A stretch of 64,000 nucleotides of DNA, taken from contig CP136066.1 of assembly GCA_032622095.1 (NCBI GenBank), positions 233,312,961-233,376,960 of the forward strand, written 5' to 3'. The notes below the pieces were generated by a model, which saw only the letters and a list, made by a program, of their open reading frames with translations, was not told where the DNA came from and did no database searches. Positions 36,860 through 48,390 of the stretch are shown here, one piece after another. The number at the start of each line of letters is the position of its first letter. The stretch's first letter is position 1. The DNA is from Siphonodentalium dalli. Its lineage: Eukaryota > Mollusca > Scaphopoda > Gadilida > Siphonodentaliidae. The position numbers and the translations under genes are program-made.

Positions 36860-37957
36860 ATGACATGTGACTTGAGTCAATATAGGGCAGCAATATGTAT
36901 CTTCGACTCAGCAAAACGACCGTTAGCAACTAAAACTGTAAAAAACAGCAGCCTTCGCCTCGGAAAATGCTTTACTCCACCAAACGCAAGGTCGATTTTT
37001 CTCATTACATTCTTTCTATTACAATTATCAGGCGATATCCATATAAACCCGGGTCCTCTGTCACAGACTAACGCTGAGAATTCGATCTCGCTTTTTCACT
37101 ATAACGTAAGGAGTATCCGAAATAAACTTGAAAAAATTGCAGATCTTATAAACGAATTTGACATTCTATGTTTCACCGAAACACATCTTGACCCATCTTA
37201 CCCTTCTAGCCAACTACAAATCGATGGATATTGTACCCCCATTCGCAAAGACCGTGATTCAAAGGGTGGCGGAATATGCGTAATGTTCGCCGACCACTTA
37301 ATATTTAATCGTAAACCTGAATTGGAATTCGATTCTTCTTGTCTCTGGTTCGAAATCCACTCAAAGAAAACTCGCATTGTTCTTGGATTATCGTACAGAT
37401 CTGATCAATTTTGTACCCAAAATTATTGGGGACTCCTGGAATCCTCAATTTCTGACGCTCTTGATATTTCCGAATATGTAGTCATCACAGGGGATTTTAA
37501 CTCGAATTTCATGGATAATTCATCGAAGCTAAAACAGATAACGGATGGTTTCAGCATGAAAAATGCTATAAACGTCCCAACTAGAGTGACCAGCACCTCA
37601 AGTACATTGCTTGACCCAATTTTGACTTGAAGCTCACTCCGTTTAATAGACTCAGATGTCCTAAATCTCGGAGTTTCGGACCACCTAGGTGTATATGCCA
37701 CAATATCATTTCAAAATACTACCGCAGTGTCATTTCCTAGACAAGTATGGAACTACAGAAAAGGTAATTTTTCTCGTGCAAACAATCTACTTGCCCATGT
37801 CGACTGGGATGACCTCATAAAAAGTGCACCTGATGTAAACACAGCTGCCAATAACTTTCAACTAGAATTCCTGTCCATAATGGCGAAAACAATTCCACAA
37901 TCATGCATTACAGTAAGAACATCCGACAAAATTTGGTTCAATTCGGACATCCGGTAA
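36860..37957 (+). pseudogene. LINE ORF2, N-terminal part: 2A-like motif and APE endonuclease
   Basis: The ATG at 36860 is preferred because the frame upstream has only a TTG. After about 50 residues a hydrophobic run (SIFLITFFLLQL) leads into SGDIHINPGP, the 2A-like signature known from several APE-type LINEs. The apurinic endonuclease domain follows, with NVRS, FTETHLD, VITGDFN and SDHLG. One in-frame TGA at 37628-37630, between GDFN and SDH, breaks it. The frame then stays open to 37957, where another LINE fragment is inserted. The domain would nick target DNA for target-primed reverse transcription. The family resembles CR1/Jockey-group LINEs. Confidence 0.85.
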
Positions 37958-38455
37958 GATAAGATAAGATAAGTTTAATAGGCAAAACATCCTTATAAGG
38001 ACAGTATGCAAACATATTAATATATAGTTGTACATTGAACAATACAATAAATGATATAATAATAGATGGTAATATATAACCATTTAAGTACAGCTGAATG
38101 TGCATAGGGTCGTCTCGTCTTCATTTATTCATTGCTTATGAGGCGAAGCTCATCGCGTGCGGAAAATAATTTTCGGATTATATGACATATTGAAGTGCAT
38201 GAATTTGAAATATTGTTGGATAGGATTTTGACAAGCTGTTCAGTTTGTGTCATGTTTTCAAAGTCTGGGAACTGTGTCTTCATAAGAGTTATTAGTTCGA
38301 GCCGCGGTGTGCGGTAAGCACTACATTCCAAAAGAAAGTGTTTTTCATCTTCAATAGCATCATCGGAACAAAATATACATAGTCTTTGTTCCAATGCCGT
38401 CGGTGGTTGGGTGTGGCGTCCCTTTTCAATAGCCAGTTTATGAGATACGAAAACG
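37954..38455 (-). mobile_element. 5'-truncated LINE fragment inserted in reverse into the LINE
   Basis: On the minus strand 38487-38125 encodes the C-terminal part of a different LINE ORF2: FVSHKLAIEKG, then CIFCSDDAIEDEKHFLLEC, the usual CxxC...H....C zinc-binding tail, ending at a stop. A short 3' UTR follows and then a (TTATC)n tail at about 37956-37975. The host LINE frame is interrupted at WFNSDIR and resumes as DRVRKKAMKANN. This is a typical dead-on-arrival insertion. A clear target duplication was not found. Confidence 0.8.
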
Positions 38456-40283
38456 CGACAGAGTAAGGAAAAAGGCCATGAAGGCAAATAACCCTGAAGT
38501 CTGGAGAAAATATAAAAACATAAGGAACAAAGTCAGTAACATGAAGAAGCACGCGAAAATCAAATTTGAAGAAAATATTGAAGAACGAATAAGAGAAGCA
38601 TCTAACCCACGAGACTTTTGGAGAATAATACATTACCTACTAAACAAGAAACGAGCAAAAAACATCCCCCCACTATACAGTTCTTCCGGCACTATAACTG
38701 CCAACAGTAAGACATATGCAATTGATGATGTCGACAAAGCAAAAATTCTAAACGAAAACTTTATTGCAAATTCTACCATTAATGATACCAATCATAACTT
38801 GCCTCATTTTCCGAAGCGCACCGCAAATTCCATGCCAGATTTGGTTTTCACAGAATCTGAGGTTGAATCAGCCATCAAATCTTTTAAACTTAACAAAGCC
38901 CATGGCCATGATGGAATTAGTGTTAGAATGCTCAGGGAAACAGCAAAATCAATAGCTCGCCCACTCGTCCTTCTATTCAGGAAATCTATCAACTCAGAGA
39001 AATTCCCAGAGTCCTGGAAAGCAGCAAACGTGATCCTGATTTTCAAAAAAGATGATCCAGCGGAAGCCAAAACTTACCGACCAATTTCCCTTCTACCATG
39101 TGTGGCTAAAGTTTTTGAGAAAGTGGTTTTGAAACAGATTAGTAAATTTTTCATTGAAAATGAACTTTTATACTTCCATCAGTCAGGATTTCTCACAGGT
39201 CATAGTACAACATACCAACTATTAGACCTATATCACAACCTGTGCCAATCCCTTGACAAAGGACTACTTACATGTTCTATATTCTGTGATATTTCCAAAG
39301 CCTTTGAGAGGGTTTGGCACAGGGGACTGATACACAAATTAAATGTTTATGGATTAGAAGGAAATATTTTAAATTGGATAGAAAACTACCTAGAAAATCG
39401 GACGCAGAGGGTCCTAATCAATGACACATTTTCAAAATACGAGGTCATCCCAGCGGGAGTTCCACAAGGGTATATCCTGGGACCATTTTTGTGCTTAGTC
39501 TATATAAATGATTTAGCCGACGGTATTGAATCAATAACAACGAGAATGTATGCCGACGATACTTGCCTCACGAACAGTCACTTTGATCTTAATATACTTG
39601 AACATACTATGAACAGCGATTTAGACAAAATTACAGCGTGGTCCCAAAACTGGTTGGTCAGTTTCAACCCAACTAAAACAGTTGGCATGTCCTTTTCACT
39701 AGTTGCGCCCTCAACAGTGAAACCAAACCTCAATTTCGTAGGAAATTCAATCAACTTCGTGAACAAGCATATACACTTAGGTCTGGAACTCCAATCAAAT
39801 CTCAAATGGAACGCACACATTGAAGGGTATGTCAAACGAATTGCCTCACGTCTGTCTCAACTCCGACGGATTAAATATCAACTCAACCGGAAAACCATTG
39901 AAATTATTTACAAAACATATATTTTACCCTTATTTGATTATTCAGACGCCGTCTGGGACAATGCCTCAAATTATATGTTAGAGAAGCTTGACTGGCTTCA
40001 TGTCGACGCTGGACGGATAGTCAGTGGTATCACCCGTTCTGCTTCGGACAACACGGTATTACAGGAGGTCGGATGGCCATCACTCAATAAACGACGTCAA
40101 CTACATAAACTGCAGGCACTCTATAAAATAATCAATAATCTAGCCCCCTCTTATCTAGCCAATACGCTTCCCCCAGATCACACGAGGTTGCAGATTATAA
40201 TTGGAGACGCCCCGGTAAATTTTACTCGTACTATTGCAATACTGAACACTTCAAACAGTCTTTTTTTCCAGCGATGGTGTTAG
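38456..40283 (+). pseudogene. LINE ORF2, reverse transcriptase domain (frame intact)
   Basis: The frame reopens just after the inserted fragment and has no stop for about 600 codons. Reverse-transcriptase blocks appear in order: KTYRPISLLPCVAKVFEKVV, HQSGFLTGHST, FCDISKAFERVWH (catalytic Asp), PAGVPQGYILGPF and MYADDTCL (YADD at 39549-39560). The thumb/E-region HLGLELQSNLKWN and the WPSLNKRRQLHKLQALYKII segment follow. It would copy the element's RNA at a nicked target. It is rated a pseudogene because of the TGA and insertion upstream and a frameshift downstream. Confidence 0.9.
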
Positions 40284-40729
40284 AATGGAATAAGCTTCCC
40301 AAAGTAATCACCGATGCTGACCAATCTTCTACCTTTAAAACCAACTTGTATCATATAGATCCCACAATCAGCCCCCCCCCCCCCCCTCTACATTTCTATG
40401 CTGGACGCAGAAAATACAACATTTTTCATTGTCGCATACGTAATTTTTGCAGTGAACTCCGATGTGATATGTTCAATAATTATATCGCTGACAGCCCCGC
40501 ATGCTCATGTGGAAATCGATCTGAAGACGCCTATCACTATTTCTGCATGTGCCCATTGTACCAACGTGAGCGCTCAGTTCTCTTTGAGAAACTAGCCCGC
40601 GAAAATCTCAAAGTAAGCCATATTTCAGAACTCATGTGTGGAATACCTTATCTCTCGTCCCAACAAAATGCGAAACTATTTTCCATCACACAGCAATATA
40701 TTGCAGCGACTAAGCGTTTTGACCCCTAA
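40262..40729 (+). pseudogene. LINE ORF2, C-terminal zinc-binding tail, frameshifted
   Basis: The expected FFPAMVLEWNKLP continuation is in a different frame from the reverse transcriptase. The change falls in a run of seven T at about 40261-40267, so a one-base indel there explains it. A C14 run at 40373-40386 encodes poly-proline. The tail CSCGNRSEDAYHYFCMCP is the CxC...H....C zinc-binding motif. It ends at TAA after TKRFDP. Confidence 0.8.
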
Positions 40730-41655
40730 TGATTATATTTATCTTATTTGCGAATCTATACTTGCTTCCGGAATTTCAACTTTTACCTCACAAGTGGACA
40801 AACCTCCCATTCAAACATCTCATTCTGATTTATCATCTGTATTGCCTTCCAGGGCACAACAATAACAAAATAGAGAACGAATCAAGTGTACCATTATATT
40901 TTACAACCAACATAAAAGTACTTAGAATAGATAATATATTGGCACTTGTCTATCATTCCAACATTAATAACGTAGTAACATTCTTCAAATACAAATTTTA
41001 TCACAGATAAGAAGCAATCTCATGTTGGATCATCTCTGGAAGGCGCTACACACTATATCTCCCATAACTTCTCACCATGTAAATAAGTTTGTACCGTCAT
41101 CTTGATCACATGTGTGTTACAATATTGTATTAGGAGAGGGGCTTCATAAGTTGCAAAAACTTGTGCCCCAATCCCTTTTGTATATTTTGCAAATAAAATA
41201 TGTTTCAAGTCAAGACATATAACACGATCAATACGAGCGTACACACATCATTAACAAGATCATACCTTAATTGCTAATGACTGGTTGCACTCACTGTACA
41301 ACACAGGTATGAGTAGAAGAATAGAATAATCCAGTAACAATAGTGTGATATGCGCTATAGTGAACGTATAGATAACATGGATACCATGATACCTGACCTT
41401 ATATGGACACATGATACCACCGACACTAGAAAATAGCTACCCGTTCTCGAGAGGAAGGATTGCACTTCTCCTGGAACGTTTCTACCAGCAACATCTATAA
41501 TATATAGCTTGTATACATAATGATTGCCGGCAAAGACTTATACAAAAATATAAAAGTTATCAAAACTTCTGGACCCCTGATTTTGTTCTCGAACACGGCC
41601 AATCTACCTTTTCCACTAGGCTACGAGTAACGGGACACACTTGGTCTGAGGAGAT
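40730..41655. other. LINE 3' flank and unassigned DNA
   Basis: AT-rich. The LINE 3' UTR probably lies in the first few hundred bases. No simple-repeat tail was pinned down. No gene seen. Confidence 0.4.
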
Positions 41656-42296
41656 TCCGAACACATCCGGTCGTATTGACATTTATAGTGTTTAATGTCA
41701 AGTTAGTTGTTTCCTATAGAGTCAGTGTATGGTTGTTTTCTTGTATAGCGTCACGTGGTCTTAGGTCACTGCTCTCCGTTGTAATGTCTGCCACATTGAC
41801 ATCTCATTCGTCAAAATAGGAACCTATAGGACTTGGCGGGAAGGTGACTATAGGAATTGGCGGGACGGTGACTATAGTATTTGGCATGGGGCAGTACATA
41901 GAGTACGGGCGCCTAAATATTTAGGGCGGGCTGTGACTTTTTGTCCGAATTTCTTTATGATATATTCATGGTTGTAACACAGTTGTGTTTTGTTTTGTTT
42001 TTTGCAGAATTTACCTTGTATATACACAGAAATATAACACAATGAATTCCGATTTACATCAAATGTGTATACTTCTGGCGAACATATCTCCCCTGAAATA
42101 CGATTCAATTTTCCCGAATTTTGAGCTTTCAAAATGTTTGGGCTGAAGCCTCCAAGCCCCACCCCACCCGGACCCGTCTGGCTATGGGACAGTAGATACG
42201 ATTGATTCTCAATGGACATTTTATTTCGGTATCAGATTGATTCTCAATGGACATTTTATTTCGGTATCAGATCCGAGAAACAGTAAAGAATGTGGC

Positions 42297-42550
42297 ATAT
42301 TATTGGGTTTCTTTGTTGTACTACCGTCTGCGTCAGATCACGTAACATTTTATTGGGTTTCTTTGTTGTACTACCGTCTGCTCCAGATCACGTAACATTT
42401 TAATGGGTTTCTTTGTTGTACTACCGTCTGCGTCAGATCACGTAACATTTTATTGGGTTTCTTTGTTGTACTACCGTCTGCTCCAGATCACGTAACATTT
42501 TAATGGGTTTCTTTGTTGTACTACCGTCTGCATCAGATCACGCAACGTTT
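42297..42550. repeat. 50-bp minisatellite, five units (unit 2 only)
   Basis: The unit is attgggtttctttgttgtac, taccgtctgcgtcagatcac and gtaacatttt. Unit 1 of the segmental duplication has a single copy at about 33930-33982, so this expanded after duplication. A 38-bp duplicate of ttgattctcaatggacattt precedes it. Confidence 0.9.
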
Positions 42551-42639
42551 TAATATAGTTTGTTTCTATCGTCTGCTTGAGATCCTTTGGGAGGTGAAAA
42601 TAATATGTCGCTGCGATGTAAGAGGGTGATTCATAACAA

Positions 42640-43155
42640 TGAAATCTTAGTAGACGATACATTAGCACTTTAAATCTTAGTAGAAGATACATTAACAATT
42701 TAAGTCTTAGTAGAAGATACATTAACACTTTAAATCTTAGTAGAAGATATATTAACACTTTAAATCTTAGTAGAATATACATTAACACTTTAAATCTTAG
42801 TAGAATATACATTAACACTTTAAATCTTAGTAGAAGATACATTAACACTTTCAACATTTATTTCCAATTTAGGTTGCTGCGATGTAAGAGTGTGTGATTC
42901 ATAACAATTAAATCTTAGTAGAAGATATATTAACACTTTAAATCTTAGTAGAAGATACATTAACAATTTAAATCTTAGTAGAAGATACATTAACACTTTA
43001 AATCTTAGTAGAATATACATTAACAATTTAAATCTTAGTAGAAGATACAATAACACTTTAAATCTTAGTAGAAGATACATTAACACTTTAAATCTTAGTA
43101 GAAGATATTAACACTTTAAATCTTAGTAGAAGATACATTAACACTTTCAACATTT
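42640..43155. repeat. 30-bp minisatellite (unit 2 only)
   Basis: About 16 units of aatcttagtagaagatacat plus taacacttta, in two blocks split at about 42850-42910 by a partial copy of gctgcgatgtaagag. Absent from the matching place in unit 1. Leu/Tyr-rich minus-strand frames are artefacts. Confidence 0.9.
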
Positions 43156-43282
43156 ATTTCCCAATATTTTCATTCTGTCTTTTTGGAAAGAATAACGGGA
43201 TCATGTTGCACACGGAAAAAAATATTTCTTTGTTTGTCCTCGTTTTTCATTATAAAGATGAACTTATCATCATCACTCACGT

Positions 43283-43830
43283 TTTGACTGCATTCCATAA
43301 TAACATGTTTACCCCCCCCCCCCCCCCTCAGTAAGTGTATGACTGCATTCCATAATAACATGTTTACCCCCCCTGAGTAAGTGTATGACTGCATTCCATA
43401 ATAACATGTTTATCTGTTTACCCCCCCCCCCCTGAGTAAGTGTATGACTGCATTCCATAATAACATGTTTATCTGTTTACACCCCCCCCCTGAGTAAGTG
43501 TATGACTGCATTCCATAATAACATGTTTATCTGTTTACCCCCCCCCCCCTGAGTAAGTGTATGACTGCATTCCATAATAACATGTTTATCTGTTTACCCC
43601 CCTGAGTAAGTGTATGACTGCGTTCCATAATAACATGTTTATCTGTTTACCCCTCCCCCCTGTAAGTGTATGACTGCATTCCATAATAACATGTTTATCT
43701 GTTTACGCCCCCCCCCCCTGAGTAAGTGTATGACTGCATTCCATAATAACATGTTTATCTGTTTACCCCCCCCCCCCCTTGTAAGTGTATGACTGCATTC
43801 CATAATAACATGTTTATCTGTTTCAACTTT
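43283..43830. repeat. 50-65 bp repeat with poly-C tracts (unit 2 only)
   Basis: About ten units of gtaagtgtatgactgcattc, cataataacatgtttatctg and ttta followed by C5-C15. Unit 1 has one copy plus C-runs at 34467-34530. Poly-C length differs in nearly every unit. Confidence 0.9.
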
Positions 43831-44214
43831 ATTCATCACACATGTGACACATACTGTCTTTTAATGGCTTTTTTTCAATTGCGTGTGTCGACCCTATCCT
43901 ATAGCTAAAATGTGATTTCAAAACACAATTAAGTACTTAAGTACTACATGCCAACACGCCTGCGGAATGACTGGTGTGTCAGAGGTGAAAAGAAAGGTCA
44001 TATATTTGTAGAACAGGGTGATCCCGAACACACCAGTCAGTCATTCCGGGCGTGTTGACAACTTGATATTTGGTGCTTAATTTCACGGTGTTCACATCAT
44101 TAGCATCACCATAAACCCTAGTTTAGTGTGCGGTCACTACTAACGGCTATTGCATGTAAAGCCAAACGCCATCGATGTATAGAGCCTAACACCGTTGCTT
44201 GATATGGTCACAAT

Positions 44215-44460
44215 ACAGCGCATCAGACCGGCCCTTGTCCCAATACAGCGCATTAGACCGTGCACCCCTTGCCCCAATACAGCGCATTAGATCGACACTT
44301 GACCCAATACACATTAGACCGGCCCTTGTCCCAATACACATAAGACCGGCCCTTGTCCCGATACAGCTCATTAGACCGGCCCTTGTCCCAATACAGCGCA
44401 TTAGACCGGCCCTTGTCCCAATACAGCGCATTAGACCGGCCCTTGTCCCAATACAGCAGG
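44215..44460. repeat. 30-bp minisatellite
   Basis: About nine units of gaccggcccttgtcccaata plus cagcgcatta, with shortened units in the middle. It starts exactly at the right edge of the segmental duplication. Confidence 0.9.
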
Positions 44461-46198
44461 TGTAAAGGTAATGTGCCGCCTTTGGAAGAGTTAGTAAGAA
44501 TAGGTCATCATATAATAAGAATAAACATTATATATACTCTGTACCACCCTCACACGATACACATGACTTGTAAATAGGCTGGAATGTCTCCCGAGGAGCG
44601 CATTCCGTTCTTGATGGGAATCTCAATGGCACACGTGAAGAAGGGCAACAACTGTTGTGTTATCCGATTACAAAAAGAAAAAACCTTGTCATTCAAATGC
44701 GCTTTATTTGGCGATTATGTATATTTTCAGTAACTTCGTATCGTATAGGATTGTTGTTCCATAAACGATAGTTAAGCCTTTACGTGGTTGATAATCACCG
44801 TTTATTTACAATAATTTTGCTTGTTAAATTGTCAATATCGGCCCATGAAATGTTAACCAATAAGCCACAGAAGTATGTTATCCCCTTCACCAATTTGACA
44901 TACTCAATGTCGTCGTTTGCGCAGAATTTACACACGATGTTAATTTCATTACGATCTTCCCCAAAGATCTTCTTGGAAGTTGTCGATTTCATGAATGTAC
45001 ATTCATATGTGTCAGTACTCCGAAGAACATCGCGATCCCCACACAATATACTTCTATTATGATCACACAGCAGACACCGCGGAAAGATCTTATATATTCA
45101 TTCGGAACAAAAGTATGCATTACGTTGTACACCAGCAATAATTTAACAAACCTCAAGGGATTGACTCTTTCAATCTTGCACCACAATGTCGACATGAAGA
45201 TATTGAATCACCCAGATGTAAAACGTAAAACGTACTTAATAAAACTTTTTCCGATAAAAGCATCAACTCAAAAGTTCGAATATTAGTGTTCACTAAATAT
45301 ATGCAAATTAGCAAACACCACAACTGGTGTTTTTGCGAATCCGTTGGGTGTTTACGATATATGATTATAGTACGTCATAGTGATGTAAAATATTTGAATT
45401 ACTGTAGTGTGTGTTGGGGGGTGTATACGTATTCTTGCAATATATCAGAAAAAAATATGTTTTTATTGTATGTTGAATTATATTGAAATGAATTGCTATT
45501 TATCACTATATTAGAAAGCCTAATTGAAACATAAATGGGACTCGAAGTGCACCAGGAAGGTTTTAAAATGAAATTTAAAGTCGCTTGTGGTCGGCAAAGT
45601 CAATTTTAATTTCGTCGAGGATCAGAGGGAGTTTTTCGTCTTTAAATCGTGAATACCGGACAGTTGTGACATGCTATGCTTTGGTAAAAGTCAAATATCA
45701 CGTAACTGGGTTTCTGTAATTGAAACTGGTTATTTGATTCGAGTTTTAATCGAAAAGCTGTCCTTCGAAAGAGAGTGTAGTAAAACATTTGTCTAAAAAT
45801 AGAATGTCACCGCCTTGCGTTCCCCAACTTCCTGTTTATTGAAGCGTCATCTTATCCACTGTGATTATTTTAGTGGGAACATAGCAAATTTGATAATGTT
45901 CCTGAAAATTGAGTTCGAGCTCATGTACAGTTCATCGGGATTCAAGACATTTTGCGTCTCATGTTCAAGGTAAATTGTATTTATTTATTATTAATTTTTT
46001 TTATTTGCGGCCTACAATATTTGTTCTGCATATTTTACAATTGGGCCAACTAGTGTGGCGTTAATTGTATTTTTTATAGATTTAATTTGTTTTCCAGCTG
46101 AAGTCCACTGACCCATAAGGGCATTGGTTTTTGCTTTGTACTATAAATAATTCCCCTGATCCTAAATTGCGAGATTTGACGGGACTCTTTGAATTTAT
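44461..46198. other. Unassigned DNA
   Basis: Open stretches of up to 92 codons occur on both strands. On the minus strand about 45150-45270 encodes LGDSISSCRHCGARLKES, whose CxxCGA resembles the zinc motif near the start of Helitron proteins. It is too short and isolated to call. Confidence 0.35.
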
Positions 46199-46210
46199 TC
46201 AATTCCAGAG

Positions 46211-46420
46211 ATGAAGTTACATCTAGCACTAACCGAATTGTGGAAGCGAATTCCTCTATGTCGGATATTAATCCGCGTGCGAACGATTGTATTACTGCTT
46301 TCATTGGCTGCGATGAATACATCAATCCCAGATGAAGCCGCGATTAACAATAGGGGCGAGCTGAGTATAACCACGTCTCGCAGTAACAGCAAATATCCGG
46401 TTCCAGGTTGTAATTTTTAA
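46211..46420 (+). other. Candidate small open frame with one hydrophobic segment
   Basis: Seventy codons from an ATG. The N-terminus is basic, a hydrophobic run (TIVLLLSLAAM) lies at about residues 29-39, and a Ser/Thr-rich stretch follows. It could be a signal-anchor first exon, because a possible donor (ccag followed by gttgta) lies near its end. That donor would be phase 1 and does not fit the phase-0 exon at 51985 directly. Weak evidence; it may be chance. Confidence 0.2.
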
Positions 46421-46424
46421 TTTG

Positions 46425-46945
46425 CCATCCGATCTACGCAAACAATACACCACGTAAAACACTCGTAAAACACAGTAGTCTGATAGTAGATGACTTGGTA
46501 TAAACCATGTAATTTAGATTACTACTGTGAAAATCTATGACATTAGTCAATACTGCTATGTATACGTGGGTTTAATGATAGATATACATAAACCCCAGCG
46601 ATGGTATTCAGCATGTTCGCATAGTTTTATGAACCCAGATACTCGGTGGGGAATCACGTGGTTTCGAGGTTGGTGAGTACCACGCATTCAAAATGACCGA
46701 GGTGAGCGGAACCTCACAAAAACATAATATATGAGGAACTGACACAATATATGGCACAATATGTGAATAACTGACACAATATATGACACAATATATGACA
46801 CAATATGTGAAGAACTGACACAATATATGACACAATATATGACACAATATATGAAGAACTGACACAATATATAGCATTGTTCCTGTTACGAGCATATGCT
46901 CGTTTATTTTAAAAACAAGTTGATTCCTTATTTGTTTCGAAATAC
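46425..46945. other. Unassigned DNA with short tandem run
   Basis: At about 46735-46870 the words gacacaatatatgacacaat and gaagaact repeat several times. Nothing else recognised. Confidence 0.5.
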
Positions 46946-47287
46946 TCAATAGTTTTTTATAACATGCTGACCAAATTTGCCAGTCGGAGGTTCGTGGAAC
47001 ACACCAGTCCATAAGTCTTGGGGAATCCTTCGACTGACAACTTTGGTCAGAATGTTAGAGCAAACAAATGTGCGTTTGGACCTAAATGGGGTATCGATTT
47101 GTTTAATGTGGGTATTCACGTTGTGCTCAAAACAACTTTTTTCGAAGTGGACGGAATAAATCCTGGACCATTTCTTCGGCGACCACTTAAATAGTTTCTG
47201 ATTTTGCGCAACGGGTTTCCCCACAGAAATCCCGCCAAATGTCACGTAAACGAACATCGTTGTATATATATATATTGGTATTGTCAC
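46946..47287 (-). pseudogene. Possible THAP-domain remnant
   Basis: The 113-codon minus-strand frame contains FKWSPKKWSRIYSVHFEKSC, which resembles the THAP zinc-finger segment (spacer, then S-R-x-C-S-x-H-F-x-x-x-x-F/C). The first of the expected Cys residues is Tyr here and the N-terminal Cys pair is not seen, so the finger is broken or partial. THAP domains occur in P-type transposases and host DNA-binding proteins. No transposase catalytic region follows. Confidence 0.35.
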
Positions 47288-47330
47288 GAATGAATGAAGG
47301 ACAAATTATTGTGAATATACGGGACACTCG
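47281..47330. repeat. 50-bp direct repeat flanking the 47-bp array (left)
   Basis: Matches 48341-48390 at 46 of 50 positions (cgaatgaatgaa, then gtgaatatacgggacactcg). The two copies bracket the 47-bp minisatellite. Confidence 0.85.
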
Positions 47331-47412
47331 GGGCATATATATGGAAAATTTAAACAACATCATGAAAAAGCTCCCGAATAGAGTTCACATGTCGGCTCGT
47401 GTTTTATTACCT

Positions 47413-48230
47413 TTATTTTTGACACGACAGTGTTATCTACCCCGCTCAATCGGCCTTCTATATTTTTGACACGACAGTGTAGTCTACCCCGCTCAATCGG
47501 CCTTCTATATTTTTGACACGACAGTGTAGTCTATCCCGCTCAATCGGCCTTCTATATTTTTGACACGACAGTGTAGTCTATCCCGCTCAATCGGCCTTCT
47601 ATATTTTTGACACGACAGTGTAGTCTATCCCGCTCAATCGGCCTTCTGTATTTTTGACACGACAGTGTAGTCTATCCCGCTCAATCGGCCTTCTATATTT
47701 TTGACACGACAGTGTAGTCTATCCCGCTCAATCGGCCTTCTATATTTTCGACACGACAGTGTTGTCTACCCCGCTCAATCGGCCTTCTATATTTTTGACA
47801 CGACAGTGTTGTCTACCCCGCTCAATCGGCCTTCTATATTTTCGACACGACAATGTTGTCTACCCCGCTCAATCGGCCTTCTATATTTTTGACACGACAG
47901 TGTTGTCTACCCCGCTCAATCAGCCTTCTATATTTTTGACACGACAGTGTTATCTACCCCGCTCAATCGGCCTTCTATATTTTTGACACGACAGTGTTAT
48001 CTACCCCGCTCAATCGGCCTTCTATATTATTGACACGACAGTGTTATCTACCCCGCTCAATCAGCCTTCTATATTTTTGACACGACAGTGTAGTCTATCC
48101 CGCTCAATCGGCCTTCTATATTATTGACACGACAGTGTTATCTACCCCGCTCAATCGGCCTTCTATATTTTTGACACGACAGTGTTATCTACCCCGCTCA
48201 ATCGGCCTTCTATATTTTTGTCAAAACAAT
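47413..48230. repeat. 47-bp minisatellite, about 17 units
   Basis: The unit is gacacgacagtgttatctac, cccgctcaatcggccttcta and tattttt. Three subtypes (tagtctat, tgtctac and tatctac) occur in consecutive blocks, and one tagtctat unit reappears late at about 48080. Confidence 0.95.
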
Positions 48231-48340
48231 AACTTTCCATACAGCACTGATGCCACGGCCGAAAACACTGCATTTTTTTTGTGTGCAGATATTGGTGGTA
48301 GTAGCAAATATATAAAACAAAACACTGCATTTATTTGGCA

Positions 48341-48390
48341 TTGTCTCGAATGAATGAACGAAAAATGATTGTGAATATACGGGACACTCG
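48341..48390. repeat. 50-bp direct repeat flanking the 47-bp array (right)
   Basis: Pairs with 47281-47330. It is followed by a 46-codon open stretch ending at a stop (48524-48526) with no recognised domain. Confidence 0.8.

Larger units (their letters stand above)
36860..40729 (+). mobile_element. CR1/Jockey-like LINE, near full-length ORF2, defective
   Basis: Endonuclease, reverse transcriptase and zinc-binding tail lie in canonical order over about 3.9 kb, including the 0.5-kb nested insert. Only three lesions are visible (one stop, one insertion, one indel), so the copy looks moderately young. No ORF1 is recognised upstream, and neither end nor target duplication was fixed. Confidence 0.8.
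35000..44220. repeat. Segmental duplication, unit 2, interrupted and expanded
   Basis: 35000-35664 continues unit 1's left part. Then about 6 kb of unrelated sequence intervenes. From 41656 the unit-1 order resumes (gattccgaacacatccggtc, then the 33453-34990 equivalent) to about 44220. The roughly 98 bp ending at 35664 is repeated at 41656-41750, so the 6-kb insert is flanked by direct repeats much longer than a target-site duplication. Confidence 0.7.

Noticed and set aside
45150-45290. Helitron protein fragment (CRHCGARLKES on the minus strand)
   Set aside because: Only one short CxxC motif; no Rep or helicase motif nearby and adjacent frames are broken.
46211-46420. First exon of the cysteine-rich gene with signal peptide
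   Set aside because: Its possible donor is phase 1 and weak, while the known exons are phase 0; kept only as a low-confidence open frame.
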